Shown here: piece after piece, positions 41,178-42,104 of the stretch
How the letters are laid out: each line of letters starts with the position of its first letter
How positions within the stretch are numbered: the stretch's first letter is position 1
NCBI GenBank assembly: GCA_934481515.1
Contig: CAKSPO010000018.1
Coordinates: 1 to 42,104 of the forward strand
Origin: an uncultured Eubacteriales bacterium
Lineage (GTDB): Bacteria; Bacillota; Clostridia; Oscillospirales; CAG-272
Direction of reading: 5' to 3'
DNA: 42,104 nucleotides
Program-made: the position numbers and the translations under genes
The notes under the pieces: generated by a model
Database searches by the model: none
The model's input: the letters and a program-made list of their open reading frames with translations, nothing else
What the model was told of the DNA's origin: nothing

Positions 41178-41998
41178 AGATGCCGATCGGTTCCCGGAAG
41201 CTCACAGAAAAAGATGTCCGCCTGCAAAGAAGTTTTCAAACTGTCCGCAGAAAGTACTTTTTCTGTATTGTGCTCCTTTGCGGATTTCTCCTTCCACTCT
41301 TTTTTGTGGAAAAACATCCAGAACCCGAAGAGCGTAACCACTTCCAGAACTCCGATCAGGATCAGGATCAGAATTCCTCTCATTCCGGGCTTCCGAACCT
41401 GAATTTTGGAAAGGAACAGAAAACCCATCAGAATAATTGTTCCGAAGTAGAGAAGCGTAACATCAAAAGGGGTAACATACTGAATCAGAAGCACCAGCGG
41501 AAAAATCAGAGAAGCCGCCGTAACGGGAACACCGGTGTAATATTTGCGGACGCCCCCCTCGGTTTTCTGACGCTCCTCCTCGGTAACATTGAAGTACGCA
41601 AGCCGGATCAGTGCTGCAAGAATGTAAAGAATCAGAATCATAAACAGAATGACCCGGATAATATTGGTGACAAGAATTCCGTCGTCGATCCGGACCGTAT
41701 CGCGGAGAAACGAGGAACGGCGCATCATTGCAGCGCCGATGCAGGCAGGAAGTACGCCGAAGGCGACCAGATCACAAAGCGAATCAATCTGAATTCCGAA
41801 ATTGCACTCCAATTGCGTGCGGTTCTTTTTGGTTCTCGCGACTTTGCCGTCAAATGCGTCAAACAGACCGCACAGAAGCAGGAAAAAGCATCCCCAGTAC
41901 GGATGTCCCGCACCGTTCAGGGAAACAACGATTCCGCCTCCCGCGGACAGTAAAGATAAATAGGTCAGAAGAACCGTGTAATCATAAACTCCGATCAT
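41174..41998 (-). CDS. pssA: CDP-diacylglycerol--serine O-phosphatidyltransferase
   Basis: The protein has 274 aa with about seven to eight hydrophobic segments. The CDP-alcohol phosphotransferase motif reads DGKVAR, a 12-residue spacer, then G-x3-D-x3-D (FGIQIDSLCD); the textbook spacer is eight. It condenses serine with CDP-diacylglycerol. Coupling to psd supports the PssA call over a phosphatidylglycerol-phosphate synthase. ATG 41998 follows AAAAGGAG; an in-frame ATG at 42067 has no support. Its start overlaps the stop of an upstream gene (ATGA). The hydrophilic C-terminal ~45 residues after the last helix are poorly conserved in type. Confidence 0.9.
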   Translation of the reverse strand: MIGVYDYTVLLTYLSLLSAGGGIVVSLNGAGHPYWGCFFLLLCGLFDAFDGKVARTKKNRTQLECNFGIQIDSLCDLVAFGVLPACIGAAMMRRSSFLRDTVRIDDGILVTNIIRVILFMILILYILAALIRLAYFNVTEEERQKTEGGVRKYYTGVPVTAASLIFPLVLLIQYVTPFDVTLLYFGTIILMGFLFLSKIQVRKPGMRGILILILIGVLEVVTLFGFWMFFHKKEWKEKSAKEHNTEKVLSADSLKTSLQADIFFCELPGTDRHL

Positions 41999-42104
41999 GA
42001 CAACTGACTCCTTTTCATCAGCAAGAGATATTTCAAAAGCGTATAAATTCCGCAGATCAGAATACAAATATAGAACGACACCGATCGACTGATCAGCTCC
42101 AGAT
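41995..42104 (-). CDS. C-terminal end of an unidentified membrane protein (partial)
   Basis: The last 35 codons of an open frame enter from the right edge and end in a TGA that overlaps the pssA ATG (ATGA). The peptide (LELISRSVSFYICILICGIY, then a second part TLLKYLLLMKRSQLS) is a single hydrophobic helix with a basic end, as expected of an integral membrane protein. The same ATGA coupling is used between pssA and psd, so this is likely the first visible gene of that lipid operon. No function can be given from so short a piece. Confidence 0.6.
   Translation of the reverse strand, partial: LELISRSVSFYICILICGIYTLLKYLLLMKRSQLS

Overview
The window most likely comes from the chromosome of an endospore-forming, uncultured Clostridia-type Firmicute (Oscillospiraceae/Christensenellales-like). 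The reasons are strong AGGAGG-type ribosome sites, canonical 17-bp-spaced TTGACA/TATAAT promoters, a SpoVB-like flippase behind a sigma-E-like promoter, a DUF896 protein, YdjI/YdjG-type proteins, the MEP isoprenoid pathway and a moderately high G+C. No phage, insertion sequence or CRISPR array is visible. Genes are closely packed, many with ATGA or TGATG overlaps.

Layout. A tRNA-Lys(UUU) with its own promoter and terminator lies on the minus strand at the left edge. Plus-strand genes at 467-13470 begin with galT and a membrane-anchored collagen-like SGNH hydrolase. A second transcription unit follows: a heparinase II/III-like protein, a GH31 glycosidase, and then a three-gene module of a TerB_N protein, a BrxC/BrxD-type P-loop ATPase and an Lhr-like SF2 helicase. 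A spoVB-like gene is on the minus strand (13523-15085). Plus-strand genes at 15291-23698 encode a rubredoxin, a sugar nucleotidyltransferase-like protein, two tandem COG0523 metal GTPases (one with a long His/Asp region, one fused to a DUF1980-like domain), then an aldo/keto reductase, an SGNH hydrolase, an SPFH/zinc-ribbon protein, a zinc-ribbon membrane protein and a small membrane protein.

Minus-strand genes at 23813-33876 encode a GH29 fucosidase, rpe, the operon tsaE-tsaB-rpiB-ispD-ispF, a DUF896 protein, a DUF6873 (GME-fold) protein, rpmB (56 codons), a degenerate PurL homologue, and mtaB. Plus-strand genes at 34072-37388 encode upp, an RluA-family pseudouridine synthase and Lnt. The right end (minus) carries a MutS-like ATPase, an EamA transporter, psd, pssA and the tail of a further membrane protein gene.

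How parts fit together. galT, GH31, the heparinase-like protein, GH29 and the two SGNH hydrolases suggest a glycan-using gut bacterium that does much of the breakdown inside the cell. tsaE, tsaB and mtaB serve the t6A to ms2t6A modification of ANN-decoding tRNAs, and the tRNA-Lys(UUU) in the window is a classical substrate. pssA and psd make phosphatidylserine and then phosphatidylethanolamine. The least explained parts are the TerB_N/BrxD-like/helicase module, which looks like an excerpt of BREX or Ter DNA-processing systems without their usual partners, the PurL-like pseudoenzyme coupled to mtaB, and the paired COG0523 GTPases. All assignments were made by reading the sequence; no database search was run.
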